From: Bacillota bacterium
GTDB taxonomy: Bacteria > Bacillota > Clostridia > Christensenellales > Aristaeellaceae
Direction: 5' to 3'
NCBI GenBank assembly: GCA_023415715.1
Contig: JAEZJP010000020.1
Coordinates: forward strand, 1 to 64,000
DNA length: 64,000 bases
The position numbers and the translations under genes are program-made. Numbering within the stretch: the first letter of the stretch is position 1; each line of letters begins with the position of its first letter. Below, one piece after another: positions 44,549 through 53,362 of this stretch. The notes under the pieces are model-generated. The model was not told the origin of the DNA and did no database searches. It worked only from the letters and a program-made list of their open reading frames with translations.

Positions 44549-44586
44549 GCCTGAAAGCCGTAGGGGCGATGAATCGCCCCTACGGC
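44549..44586. repeat. palindromic REP-like element, family B
   Basis: GCCGTAGGGGCGAT at 44557-44570 pairs perfectly (14 bp) with 44573-44586 around 2 bases. The flank GCCTGAAA before it also occurs beside the copy at 8918-8999. It contains GTAG, the tetranucleotide at the foot of RAYT-recognised REP hairpins. The 44357-44548 stretch before it shows nothing coding. Confidence 0.75.
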
Positions 44587-44605
44587 ATCGTTTGTTTATT
44601 GGCTT

Positions 44606-44672
44606 CTCCGGCGGAGGCCGTGATTGCTGCAGCGAATCACGGAGATGTTTGAGATAGCCGGAGGGTTTTTTT
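44606..44672 (+). terminator. multi-stem terminator after the GH88 operon
   Basis: The outer arms CTCCGGC and GCCGGAG enclose a perfect inner stem CCGTGATT/AATCACGG, followed by GGTTTTTTT. It closes the 36-44 kb operon and is directly downstream of the REP-like palindrome. Confidence 0.75.
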
Positions 44673-44779
44673 AAAAGTCCCCTTCCCGCCCTTCCCCAGA
44701 CCGTTCTCTGTCGCTTCCCTTGTACAATGGCGGGCGCCGTGGTAAAATGTGCCTGGCAAATTTACCGCCGGAGGATGCT

Positions 44780-46402
44780 ATGGATAAAGTGATTTTCAAT
44801 GCAAAAGTATATATCGGGCGGGAGAATTTCGCCCAGGCGGTGCTGGTAAGGGGAGAACATATTGCCTTGACCGGCACGAATGAGGAAGTGCTGTCACAGG
44901 CTGTCGCCGGTGCCGAGCGAGTGGATGCCGGCGGACGCCTGCTGTTGCCAGGTTTTCATGACTGCCATATGCATTTGATGTATTTTGGCCGCACGGCCGG
45001 CGAGATTCCCGCCGCCAATGTTACATCCATCGGCGAACTGGTGGAAAGGGGCCGCGGGACCATAGCCCGGCTGAAGCTCAAACCCGGAGCCGTGCTCACC
45101 GGCAGGGGCTGGGATCAGGAGCAGTTTACCGATGAAGTGCGCTTGCCAAACCTTCACGATCTGGATGAAATTTCCACCGAACATGCCATCATCATCAGCC
45201 GCAAGTGCGGGCACATGGTGTGCTGCAACTCAAAAGCGCTGGAGCTGGCGGGCATCGGAAGGCCGGTCCCGAAGGTTGCGGGCGGGCAGATAGACGTGGA
45301 CGAAGCGGGGGAGCCCACCGGCATCTTCCGCGAGAACGCCATGGACATCCTGTGGAGGGTCGTGCGGGAGCCCGGCGAACAGGAAAAAGAGGTACAGCTG
45401 GAATTTGCCATGCGCCATGCCTTACAGCATGGCCTGACCGCGGTGGCAAGCCAGGATGCGGCTGGTGGGGATATGGACGAAATGGTCCGTATCTACACAA
45501 GGCTTTATGAAAAAGGGCTGCGCCTGCGCGTGACCCAGCAGGCCGGGATCGGGTGCGAGGCTCATTTGGACGAGTATATCCAAAGGGGATACCGCACCGG
45601 CACATACCTTCATGCTCCCATTTTGAAAATGGGGCCGCTGAAGTTGTTTGCGGTTGGTTCCCTTGGCTCCAGAACAGCTCTTTTGAGAGCACCTTATGCG
45701 GATGCGCCTGAAACATGCGGTATACGGGTGCTGGAGCCGGAAGCAATGGCCGCCTATATACAAAAGGCTTCGCAGAACGGCATTCAAGCCGCGGTGCACG
45801 CCATCGGCGACGGCGCCATGGACACCGTCATATCGTGCTTTGAGGCCGTGACAAACAAGGGCCATAATCCTCTGCGCCATGGCATCATACACTGCCAGAT
45901 CACCGACCGGCAGCTTGTTTCGCGCATGGCGAAGAATGATCTTCTGGCGCTTGTACAGCCAATCTTTCTGGCCAGCGACATGCATATTGCGGAAAAGCGG
46001 GTGGGCAGGGAGTTGGCCTCCACCTCCTATGCCTTTGGCACCATGAACCGCCTTCACATGCATGTAGCTTACGGAAGCGACTGCCCTGTGGAAACGCTGA
46101 ATCCCTTGAAAGGCATCGCCTGCGCCGTTTTAAGGACCGACCCGGATGACAAAACAGGGACCGCCTTTTTCCCGGAGGAGCGGGTAGATGTGTATGACGC
46201 CGTGGACAGCTATACGCTGGGCAGCGCTTACGCGAACTTCGACGAGGACCGCATGGGCCGCATATACCCCGGATATCTTGCAGACATGGTTCTTATGGAC
46301 CGTGACATATTTGCCATACCGGCGGAAGAGATAGGCGATGCCCAAGTGCTTTTCACCATGGTGGGCGGCGAGACCGTCTATCAAAAGCATGCGGATGTTT
46401 GA
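44780..46402 (+). CDS. amidohydrolase, YtcJ-like
   Basis: A 540-residue amidohydrolase-superfamily enzyme of the YtcJ/NfdA type. The first metal motif is FHDCHMHLM near residue 58-66, later ligands are seen in VHAIGDGAMD (about 335) and the C-terminal YGSDCPVETLNPLKG. Relatives hydrolyse N-substituted formamides or related amides and N-acetyl compounds; the substrate is unknown here. It starts at 44780 behind CGGAGGATG, after the terminator of the GH88 operon. Confidence 0.9.
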   Translation: MDKVIFNAKVYIGRENFAQAVLVRGEHIALTGTNEEVLSQAVAGAERVDAGGRLLLPGFHDCHMHLMYFGRTAGEIPAANVTSIGELVERGRGTIARLKLKPGAVLTGRGWDQEQFTDEVRLPNLHDLDEISTEHAIIISRKCGHMVCCNSKALELAGIGRPVPKVAGGQIDVDEAGEPTGIFRENAMDILWRVVREPGEQEKEVQLEFAMRHALQHGLTAVASQDAAGGDMDEMVRIYTRLYEKGLRLRVTQQAGIGCEAHLDEYIQRGYRTGTYLHAPILKMGPLKLFAVGSLGSRTALLRAPYADAPETCGIRVLEPEAMAAYIQKASQNGIQAAVHAIGDGAMDTVISCFEAVTNKGHNPLRHGIIHCQITDRQLVSRMAKNDLLALVQPIFLASDMHIAEKRVGRELASTSYAFGTMNRLHMHVAYGSDCPVETLNPLKGIACAVLRTDPDDKTGTAFFPEERVDVYDAVDSYTLGSAYANFDEDRMGRIYPGYLADMVLMDRDIFAIPAEEIGDAQVLFTMVGGETVYQKHADV

Positions 46403-46448
46403 CATGCAAAAAGAAAAGATATCATCCTTGGAAAGGGGAAGTACCTTC

Positions 46449-47606
46449 ATGGCCTGCGATGCTAAAACGAAAGGCTGCGGCGGCTGCCCCCTTATATACC
46501 TTCCCTATCCCGAGCAGCTGAAAAAGAAGCAGGCCTTTACAAAAAAGCACCTGTCCACCTTCGGCAAGCCAAGGCCTATTTTAGGTATGGCAGACCCTGA
46601 CCATTACCGCAACAAGGCCATCGCCACCTTTGCCACATCAAAAGGTGGGCTGATATCCGGCATCTACCGGGAAGGAACGCACCAGGTGATTCCGGTGGAT
46701 GCATGCCTGCTCCATGCGCCCCAAACGGACGATGTATTGCGTGCGGTGCGGGAAACCGCCACGGAATGCAGCCTTAGCGTCTATGATGAGGACAGGCATA
46801 CGGGCTTTTTGCGCCACGCGCTGGTGCGAAGGGGGCACTATACCGGCCAGATCCTGGTGGTGCTGGTGACGGCCCACGCTTCCTTTCCGGAAAAAGAAAA
46901 CTTTATATCCATGCTTCTTGAAAAGCAGCCCGGCATCACCTCTGTGGTGCAGAATATCAACCAACGTTCAACCAGCGCGGTGCTTGGCTTTGTGGAGCAT
47001 GTGCTCTACGGCCCGGGGTATATTGAAGATACGCTGTGCGGCCTGTGCTTTACCATATCCCCACGCTCCTTTTACCAGGTGAATACCGTTCAAACCGAGG
47101 TGCTGTACCGGGAGGCCATCCGCCTGGCGGAGCTTACGGGACAGGAAACAGTCATCGACGCATATTGCGGCATCGGTACGCTGACATTGGCAGCAGCGAA
47201 GTCTGCCGGGCAGGCCATTGGGATAGAGATCAACCCCGCCGCGGTGAACGATGCCAACCGCAACGCGCAGGGTAATGGCATTCAAAACGTATCCTTTCTG
47301 AAAGGCGACGCAGGCCGGGTGATGGTGAAAATGGCGGAGGAAGGCAAAACCGCCGATGTGGTGTTCATGGACCCGCCCAGAGCCGGCAGCAGCGAGGAAT
47401 TCCTTTCGGCACTGTGCAAGCTTGCGCCAAAAAGGGTAGTGTACATTTCCTGCAATGTGGAAACGCAGGCAAGGGATTTGAGGTTTTTGCATGAACGGGG
47501 ATACCGTATCCGGGCCATACAGCCGGTGGATATGTTCCCGCATACTGAGCATGTGGAGTGCGTGGTGGCACTGGAGAGGAAGGACGGCGTTCCGCGCTTA
47601 GAATAG
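46449..47606 (+). CDS. rlmD: 23S rRNA/tRNA m5U methyltransferase, TrmA/RlmD family
   Basis: A 385-residue SAM-dependent methyltransferase. The N-terminus has a cysteine-rich cluster (CDAKTKGCGGC) that in RlmD (RumA) holds a 4Fe-4S cluster. The Rossmann part has DAYCGIGTLTLAAAK, FMDPPRAGSSEEF and the catalytic YISCNVETQARDL (normally SCNP). It lacks the TRAM domain found in many relatives. The start at 46449 follows AAAGGGGAAG; earlier in-frame ATGs overlap the amidohydrolase stop. The symbol is by family; which uridine is modified is not known. A remnant of a second such gene lies 0.7 kb downstream. Confidence 0.85.
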   Translation: MACDAKTKGCGGCPLIYLPYPEQLKKKQAFTKKHLSTFGKPRPILGMADPDHYRNKAIATFATSKGGLISGIYREGTHQVIPVDACLLHAPQTDDVLRAVRETATECSLSVYDEDRHTGFLRHALVRRGHYTGQILVVLVTAHASFPEKENFISMLLEKQPGITSVVQNINQRSTSAVLGFVEHVLYGPGYIEDTLCGLCFTISPRSFYQVNTVQTEVLYREAIRLAELTGQETVIDAYCGIGTLTLAAAKSAGQAIGIEINPAAVNDANRNAQGNGIQNVSFLKGDAGRVMVKMAEEGKTADVVFMDPPRAGSSEEFLSALCKLAPKRVVYISCNVETQARDLRFLHERGYRIRAIQPVDMFPHTEHVECVVALERKDGVPRLE

Positions 47607-47631
47607 GCCTTTGGAATCGGGATACTGACAA

Positions 47632-47729
47632 ATTCGTAGTACGCGACGACTCGGCACGCCGCACATTGAAAATTTTGAACATAGGATCATGGCGACAAGC
47701 GGCGCGCCGAATCGTCGCGCACTACGAAT
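47632..47729. repeat. inverted REP pair in front of the RAYT gene
   Basis: The left arm at 47632-47662 and the right arm at 47699-47729 are 31-bp inverted repeats differing at 3 positions. Each contains GTAG followed by CGCGACGA and CGGCGCGCCGC. They are 36 bases apart and lie immediately before the transposase gene. The right arm also matches a direct-orientation copy at 48250-48280 after the gene. Confidence 0.85.
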
Positions 47730-47742
47730 GAGAGATGCATGT

Positions 47743-48222
47743 ATGAATGAATTGCCAAAAAGGAAACATCCGAGACTGAAAGAATACGACTACAGCAGCA
47801 TCGGATCGTATTTCATAACATTCTGTGTGAAAAACAGGCAACATAGGCTGGGGGAAATTGTAGGGCGCTTTGGCCTCGGTGCGCCGCATATGGAATATTC
47901 TGAATATGGGAAAGTTGTGTGCAAATACATCGATAGCATAGAAATGCATTATGAGAATGTTTCGATAGATAAATATTTTATCATGCCGAATCATGTTCAT
48001 ATTATTATCATGATAAAAAACGAAGGTGTGGTCACAAAGTCATCACAGCCCACGAATGCATTGGTTCCGACGGCTATTGCAGCACTGAAGAAATTGACGA
48101 ACCGGGAATTTGGATTTAATATGTGGCAGGATTCTTACTATGACCGGATCATTCGAAATGAAGAGGAATACCTGGAAATATGGAAGTACATTGATGAAAA
48201 TCCAGAGATGGCTAGAGGATGA
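47743..48222 (+). CDS. REP-associated tyrosine transposase (RAYT, Y1 family)
   Basis: A 159-residue HUH transposase of the RAYT group. The metal-binding HUH motif is MPNHVHIIIM (His84, His86), and the nucleophile is Tyr132 or Tyr133 in WQDSYYDRIIRNEEEY. RAYT proteins bind and cleave REP hairpins as single strands. The gene sits between REP sequences at 47632-47729 and 48250-48280, as expected for a RAYT locus. No clear ribosome site is seen before the ATG at 47743; codons from 47689 are open but lie inside the REP. The length is normal, so it looks intact. Confidence 0.88.
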   Translation: MNELPKRKHPRLKEYDYSSIGSYFITFCVKNRQHRLGEIVGRFGLGAPHMEYSEYGKVVCKYIDSIEMHYENVSIDKYFIMPNHVHIIIMIKNEGVVTKSSQPTNALVPTAIAALKKLTNREFGFNMWQDSYYDRIIRNEEEYLEIWKYIDENPEMARG

Positions 48223-48249
48223 GTACTATTAAGGCAATGAATGTGTTTG

Positions 48250-48280
48250 TAGCGGCGCGCCGGGTCGTCGCGCCCTACGG
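48250..48280. repeat. REP element after the RAYT gene
   Basis: GTAGCGGCGCGCCG and CGTCGCGCCCTACGG form a complete REP palindrome in the same orientation as 47699-47729. It ends seven bases before the methyltransferase remnant begins. Confidence 0.8.
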
Positions 48281-48286
48281 CGATGG

Positions 48287-48437
48287 GGTGTATATATTTA
48301 ACGTGGGGACCCAAAGCCGGGATGTGAAATATCTGCATGAGCGGGGATATAAGGTAAGGGCCATACAGCTTGTGGATTTGTTTCCACATACAGAGCATGT
48401 GGAGTGTGTGGTATTATTGTCATGGGTGGACAATTAA
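48287..48437 (+). pseudogene. 3' remnant of a second TrmA/RlmD-type methyltransferase gene
   Basis: About 50 codons encode the C-terminal end of a TrmA-family enzyme: VYIFNVGTQSRDVKYLHERG then VDLFPHTEHVECVVLL, matching VVYISCNVETQARDLRFLHE and VDMFPHTEHVECVVALE of the intact gene at 46449-47606. The catalytic cysteine position has become FN-V, so the residue is lost. All upstream domains are absent and the REP abuts the break. The nucleotide divergence from the neighbour suggests an old duplicate, not a fresh copy. Confidence 0.75.
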
Positions 48438-48519
48438 GTGTGTGAAAAAGCCTGCAAATACGTCATTTGCGGTGTCAATATCAATCATATTCATGGTCGA
48501 ATTCAAATAATGAATCTGA

Positions 48520-49284
48520 CTAAACGCGTTTGAGCTCAGCGATTACGCGGCGGGCTCCTCCCTGAAGGACAGCGAAAGCCGGCAGGATGGCGTTTATTTT
48601 ACGCTGCTGCCCGGCCTGCTTGTATTGATGAACGGCCTGTTCGCTCGCATTCTGGCCGGAGCCGCCGTTTTAGCCGCTCTTGCGTGGCTTATATGGCAGC
48701 TGCGCCGCGGCAATATTGGGTCTCTCAGGATACTGTCCGCCGCAGGCGTTCAGCTATTGGTCATTGCCGCTTCAGCTCTGATTAGCCTGGGCGCGGCCAT
48801 GCTGGCTGATTCAGCTGGACTTATAAAACATCTGGATGATGAAATGCAGTTTAGCATTCCTGCTTTTGTGTGCATTGCGGCGGTTATCTCAGCGGTTGCG
48901 TATGCCTTGTTTGCTTTGCTTATGCGGAAACATACGTTTACCGAAACACTGGTTGGTGTAATGCCACTGATGATGCTTTTAGCGGCTGTAACGGCTATCT
49001 TTTTCAATGCCGCAAGTTATTTGATGACTCTCCCGTTGCTTGGTCTTGTGATTGCGGCGTTGCTTGAGAAGAAAATCGCAGCAAAAATGATTGCAGCGGC
49101 GGTGTTTGGTATCGGTATTCTTCTTATGTATGTTCCGCTTTGCTGGCTTCTCTTTATTACGCTTGGACTTAACATTATGCCGTTGATCATGGCAATAGCA
49201 GCCATCCCAGTTACACTCATTGCGGTGCTTTTTCGGGGCGGAAAACTCTTAAGCAGAAGTAGTTTTATTTCAACCTGCCGCTAA
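48520..49284 (+). pseudogene. C-terminal membrane part of a truncated protein (M28-peptidase-like tail?)
   Basis: An open frame of 254 codons with about seven hydrophobic helices (LAGAAVLAALAWLIW onward). It starts right after a stop at 48517 with the segment FELSDYAAGSSLKDSESRQDGVYFTLLPG, which reads like the interior of a larger protein. The first ATG (48628) has no ribosome site. The layout, an acidic soluble link followed by a helix-rich tail, recalls the membrane tail of clostridial M28 peptidases, but I am not sure. A terminator overlaps its end. Best taken as a 5'-truncated gene. Confidence 0.45.
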
Positions 49285-49317
49285 AGCTTAGCCGAGCTTT
49301 AGCGGCAGATTTTTTTT
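49275..49317 (+). terminator. strong intrinsic terminator
   Basis: A perfect 14-bp stem (CTGCCGCTAAAGCT, loop TAGCCG) is followed by ATTTTTTTT. It overlaps the last codons of the truncated membrane gene. Confidence 0.93.
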
Positions 49318-49783
49318 GGATAATTGATGATTTTGTTGGTAAATGGCTCGTAGATTAAGCTTTTTGCGATCTTAAGGACGAAGAAAGCGTAGTTTTACAC
49401 TCACTTCTACATTGCTAGAACCATATAAAGCCTGCGTTGTGGGTTACTTGCGGAAGAGCTGATGCCGCATTAATGGCATACAACGAACGAAACGGCTGAT
49501 AATTGATGCAAGCTTAGTGAATGTTTTAATGTAGGTTCCTGTCAATAGCTATTTAAAGATTTTCTGAGGTTTGGCAACCTGGATATCACCGTTAAACATG
49601 AATAGGCGATTTGCTAACTTTATTATGCTCGATTCAGCTCTTTATCTCGTATTTCCGCTTCTGTTAAAAACAAAAAATATTGACATACTATCATGCGAGT
49701 GTTATTATTCGATACATACAGTGATTACACTAAAGACAATAAATTGATAAAGATACGTTGGGCGAGATGAGGGTGATTTTGTA
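49318..49783. other. AT-rich intergenic region with promoter
   Basis: Nearly 470 bases without a supported gene. Base composition is clearly richer in A and T than in the operons to the left. The only signals I see are the promoter at 49680-49708 and the small dyad at 49720-49731; the first 350 bases hold nothing recognisable. Confidence 0.6.
49680..49731 (+). promoter_or_regulatory. sigma-A promoter and dyad of the GntR-ABC operon
   Basis: TTGACA (49680-49685) and TATTAT (49703-49708) are 17 bases apart. The palindrome AGTGATTACACT lies at 49720-49731, just past the likely transcription start. It carries AGTG/CACT half-sites like those bound by YtrA-type GntR repressors, so it may be the autoregulatory operator. 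Confidence 0.7.
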
Positions 49784-50167
49784 TTGCGGATTATTGTCAG
49801 AAACGCGTCAGGGAAACCTATTTATGAGCAGATTGAAGAACAGATCAAGGAGGCCATATTCAGCGATGAATTAGGCGAAGGCGACATGCTTCCGTCCATC
49901 AGGCAGCTTGCCAGTGAACTAAAAATAAGTGTAGTGACCACGACAAGAGCTTATTCGGATTTAGAGCAGGAAGGCTTTATTGTAAATATACAAGGTAAAG
50001 GCTGTTACGTTTCTCCCAAGGACAGTGAGCTTATGCGTGAGCAGCTGCTTCGCAAAATCGAAGATGGTTTTGCATCTGCCATAAATGCTGCAAAGACAGC
50101 TAAAATGCCTCAGGAAGAACTTAAGCAACTACTTACATCTATGTTGGAGGGAAATCCATATGAATAG
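49784..50167 (+). CDS. GntR-family regulator, YtrA/YhcF type
   Basis: A 127-residue short GntR regulator. The winged helix covers residues about 10-75 (PIYEQIEEQIKEAIFS, MLPSIRQLASELKISVVTT), with a short helical dimerisation tail instead of an effector domain. This YtrA type is encoded with ABC exporters that it represses. The TTG start at 49784 has GAGGGTGA upstream. The 3' end overlaps the ABC ATPase gene by eight bases. Confidence 0.9.
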   Translation: MRIIVRNASGKPIYEQIEEQIKEAIFSDELGEGDMLPSIRQLASELKISVVTTTRAYSDLEQEGFIVNIQGKGCYVSPKDSELMREQLLRKIEDGFASAINAAKTAKMPQEELKQLLTSMLEGNPYE

Positions 50168-51023
50168 CGCTATTGAAATAAAAGGGCTTTGCAAAAACTA
50201 TAAAGATTTTTCATTGAATAATATCTCCTTTTCTTTACCGATGGGTTATATCATGGGATTTGTAGGTCAAAACGGCGCCGGCAAGACGACCACAATCCGG
50301 CTGATCCTCAATATGATGGACAGGGATGGCGGTGAAGTAAAAATATTTGGCCTGGACAATGTGCAGGACGAGCAGAGAATAAAGCAGGATGTTGCCGTCG
50401 TTTTCGATGATATCTTTTTTGTCGATACCTGGAAAGTGCGGGAAGTCGAAAATGCTGTTAAGCGCTTTTACAGCAACTGGAGAAGTTCGGCCTTCAATGA
50501 ATATGTAAGCAGCTTTAAACTTCCCATGAACAAAAGGGTGAAAGAATTATCCCGCGGCATGAAAATGAAGCTGATGCTGGCTGTTGCATTGTCACATGAG
50601 GCAAAGTTGCTGATACTTGACGAACCGACGAGCGGACTCGATCCCGTTGCCCGCGACGAGCTGCTTAACATATTGGGGAAATATATCGCCGACGGGCAGA
50701 AAAGCATTCTTTTTTCAACCCATATTACCTCTGACCTTGAAAAAATCGCCGATTATATTACGCTGATTGATCATGGGAGTATCTTTTATTCCGGAACCAA
50801 AGATGATCTTCTGGAAAGCTTCTGCATCATAAGGGGGAGCCCGCATGACCTGACGGATGTGCTGAAGGAAAAAACCATCGGGCTCACCACAAATATCGCC
50901 GGATTTGCGGGACTTATACCGGCCGCCGAGCTGAAACATTTGGCTCCGGAAATCGTTACCGATACGCCCACTATCGATGAGATCCTGGTATCAATCAGCA
51001 AAGGAGGCATAAATAATGAGTAA
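50160..51023 (+). CDS. ABC transporter ATP-binding protein (BcrA/CcmA type)
   Basis: A 287-residue ATPase. Walker A is VGQNGAGKTTTIRL near residue 37, the signature is LSRGMKMKLMLA near 133, and Walker B is LLILDEPTSGLD near 153; a C-terminal extension of 80 residues follows. Such ATPases drive export or self-protection systems with an ABC-2 type permease. The start at 50160 follows TTGGAGGGAAAT. It overlaps the following fusion gene by eight bases. Confidence 0.93.
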   Translation: MNSAIEIKGLCKNYKDFSLNNISFSLPMGYIMGFVGQNGAGKTTTIRLILNMMDRDGGEVKIFGLDNVQDEQRIKQDVAVVFDDIFFVDTWKVREVENAVKRFYSNWRSSAFNEYVSSFKLPMNKRVKELSRGMKMKLMLAVALSHEAKLLILDEPTSGLDPVARDELLNILGKYIADGQKSILFSTHITSDLEKIADYITLIDHGSIFYSGTKDDLLESFCIIRGSPHDLTDVLKEKTIGLTTNIAGFAGLIPAAELKHLAPEIVTDTPTIDEILVSISKGGINNE

Positions 51024-52716
51024 TATACTCAATTCGGTGAAGCTTGATCACCATATTATGAAGTCGCATTATCCGATGTTCATCATTGATATTATCGGGG
51101 TTTTCTTCGCCGTTATTACAAAAATACCCATTTATGGCGCCCTGATTATCATGGTCATTTCGACGCCTATTGCCGGCCAGTGCTTTTCCGTATACGAAAA
51201 AAACAACCTCGAAAAACTGTATGGCGTATTGCCGCTCAAGAAATCCGAAGTCGTTATAGGCAGATACCTGTACGCCCTGTGCATCGTCGTCATAAACGGT
51301 ATCATCGCGGCGACAGTGGCATATAGCGTTTCCATTTTCACCAATAGGGGAATGAACAGCCTTGAATTCCTTACCTATATGTCCGTGGGCTTCCTTTATG
51401 CCTGCTTGATGACCGCGGTGATATTTCCGCTGTATTTTAAGTTTTCGTTCTCCAAGGTATATATCTTTTCCAACCTGCCGTTTTATTTGATTTTCATACT
51501 CCTCTTCGTCCTTACGAGAAAAACGAACATACTGGAACAGGCGGGCACGGCGGCACAGGTTTCTGCTTCCAACTTAGGGTTAATCGCGGCGATCGGGTTT
51601 GGCATGGGGCTCATCCTGCTGGCTCTTTCATGCCTTTTATCCTGCGCTCTTGTTGAGGGAAACCGCGCGGCAAGCCTTCCGGCGGAAAGAACTGGGGAAC
51701 GCCTGTATTTCGCCGACAATCTGCGCACATGGATGGTGATACTCGTCGTGCTGCAGCACCTGGCCGAGATTTTCGGCTTGTATTTGTTTCTGATGCTGAA
51801 CCAGGCATACTTCATGGGCCTGCTCTTCCTGCTCTCAGGATATTTCATGCCCGGGTCATACGAGCGCAAGGGGCCGGCACAATTCCTCAAGGACAGGCTG
51901 CTGCGGCTCTTAATACCCACGCTCGTTTATGTCTTCATCATTAGCCCTTTGGTGGCCTGGGGCAGCCATCAAATTGCGCATAAGCCCATCGGGAATCTGT
52001 TTACCCTGGATCAAATGTGGTTTGTGGTGATGCTTCTCGTTTTCGATCTGGGCTACCTCGCGTGGCGGACGATTGTGAAAAACAGGCCGGAACGCCTGGC
52101 GGACGACGCGCCCAAGAAGCTCACGTTCCCTAAAGTGGCATTCTTCATGCTGGCGCTGGCGGTGGCCAGCTACCTGCTTCGAATCGTCATTCCATACGGA
52201 ATACCCGTGCTTGAGTTCCCGTCGCTCGGCTATCTCGCACAGTACCTGAGCTTTTTCCTGATCGGAATGCTTGCCTATAAACTTGACTGGCTCCGAACGG
52301 TTTCCGGTTCGCTCGGGAAGCTAGGATTTGTTTTGGCCGTGCTCGCGACGGTCATATTGTTCCCTGTTGCGGTGTTTATAGGCTCTGGCAGCGTGTGGAT
52401 AGGCTACGGGAGCTGGCAGTCGGCCGTATTCGCGCTGTGGGACTCGATCTTCGCCGTTGGGATGAGCCTTGCGCTCATTACGTTCTTCCGCTGGTTCTTA
52501 GATGGCGGGAAGAAATTCGGCCGGTTCCTATCCCGGCATTCCTTCACCGTGTACGTCATCCATGTGCCGGTCATCGTTTTCCTGAATCTGGCGCTGACCG
52601 GCTTGCGGATGCAGCAGCTGTTGAAGTTCGGCCTGGCGGCGGTGATCGGCTTGCCGCTCTGTTTCGGTGTTGCCTATATTGTCCGGCTGATTCCGTATGT
52701 GAAAAAGATAATGTAA
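51016..52716 (+). CDS. fusion of ABC-2 type permease and acyltransferase-3 (OafA/WecH-like) domains
   Basis: A 566-residue membrane protein in one uninterrupted frame. Residues 1-212 are a six-helix ABC-2 permease of the kind normally encoded after such ATPases, with the cytoplasmic motif FSVYEKNNLEKLYGVLPLKKSE. Residues from about 228 form a complete acyltransferase-3 domain: it opens RLYFADNLRTWMVILVVLQH, with the conserved Asp-x-Leu-Arg and His248, has about ten helices, and ends VRLIPYVKKIM as stand-alone relatives do. The 15-residue joint (VEGNRAASLPAERTG) is hydrophilic. Base composition becomes more G+C-rich after the joint. Such a fusion would couple transport to acylation of an exported glycan or lipid, but a recombination or assembly join remains possible. 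Confidence 0.8.
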   Translation: MSNILNSVKLDHHIMKSHYPMFIIDIIGVFFAVITKIPIYGALIIMVISTPIAGQCFSVYEKNNLEKLYGVLPLKKSEVVIGRYLYALCIVVINGIIAATVAYSVSIFTNRGMNSLEFLTYMSVGFLYACLMTAVIFPLYFKFSFSKVYIFSNLPFYLIFILLFVLTRKTNILEQAGTAAQVSASNLGLIAAIGFGMGLILLALSCLLSCALVEGNRAASLPAERTGERLYFADNLRTWMVILVVLQHLAEIFGLYLFLMLNQAYFMGLLFLLSGYFMPGSYERKGPAQFLKDRLLRLLIPTLVYVFIISPLVAWGSHQIAHKPIGNLFTLDQMWFVVMLLVFDLGYLAWRTIVKNRPERLADDAPKKLTFPKVAFFMLALAVASYLLRIVIPYGIPVLEFPSLGYLAQYLSFFLIGMLAYKLDWLRTVSGSLGKLGFVLAVLATVILFPVAVFIGSGSVWIGYGSWQSAVFALWDSIFAVGMSLALITFFRWFLDGGKKFGRFLSRHSFTVYVIHVPVIVFLNLALTGLRMQQLLKFGLAAVIGLPLCFGVAYIVRLIPYVKKIM

Positions 52717-52772
52717 TCATTGTAACAGAAAGCGTATCTGCTAAGGGCAGATATTGAAACGGGTGAAGAAAT

Positions 52773-53330
52773 ATGGAAATCGAGAAATACATTTCGTTTA
52801 TTGAAGAAGCAGAAAGATTGAAATCTGTTATCCGTACGGCATGGACTGGCAGCGGGCGCAGGGAGAGCACTGCCGAGCACTCCTGGCGCCTTGCTTTATT
52901 TGCTGGAATCATGTCCAACGACTACCCCGGCTTGGATATGTCAAAAGTATTGATGATGAGCCTGATCCATGATATCGGCGAAATCTATGAAGGCGATATA
53001 TCCGCTGCCCTGAATCCCGATAAGGAAAGAAAGTATGATACGGAATGCCGCGCGGCGAAAGCGGTATTTTCGATCCTTCCCGAACCGCTGGCTCAAAGGT
53101 TGATGGATATTTGGAAGGAGTACAATGACAATGCCACACCTGAGGCTGGGATGGTCAAGGCTTTGGATAAGGCGGAAACCATTATCCAGCATAACCAGGG
53201 CAACAATCCGCCGGATTTTGATTATCGGTTTAACCTGGAATATGGGAGGGAGTATTTCGAAAAGGATGATAAACTAAAGCTGTTAAGGGCATTGATTGAC
53301 GAAAAAACGAGCAGGAAATGTGAGCGATAG
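52773..53330 (+). CDS. HD-domain hydrolase, YfbR-like
   Basis: A 185-residue HD-superfamily phosphohydrolase with the full metal set: His in STAEHSWRLALF, HD in SLIHDIGEIYEGD, and a later Asp in ALDKAET. The best relatives are YfbR-type 5'-deoxynucleotidases or HDDC2-like proteins, so a nucleotide monophosphate substrate is likely. It follows the fusion gene after 56 bp. Confidence 0.87.
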   Translation: MEIEKYISFIEEAERLKSVIRTAWTGSGRRESTAEHSWRLALFAGIMSNDYPGLDMSKVLMMSLIHDIGEIYEGDISAALNPDKERKYDTECRAAKAVFSILPEPLAQRLMDIWKEYNDNATPEAGMVKALDKAETIIQHNQGNNPPDFDYRFNLEYGREYFEKDDKLKLLRALIDEKTSRKCER

Positions 53331-53362
53331 GGTACCAGGTAAATAGTTAGGAGCATGCATAT

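Noticed and set aside
49680..49731. Classic YtrA operator AGTGTA-N13-TACACT over the GntR promoter
   Set aside because: The half-sites are present but not at that spacing; only the shorter AGTGATTACACT dyad is supported.
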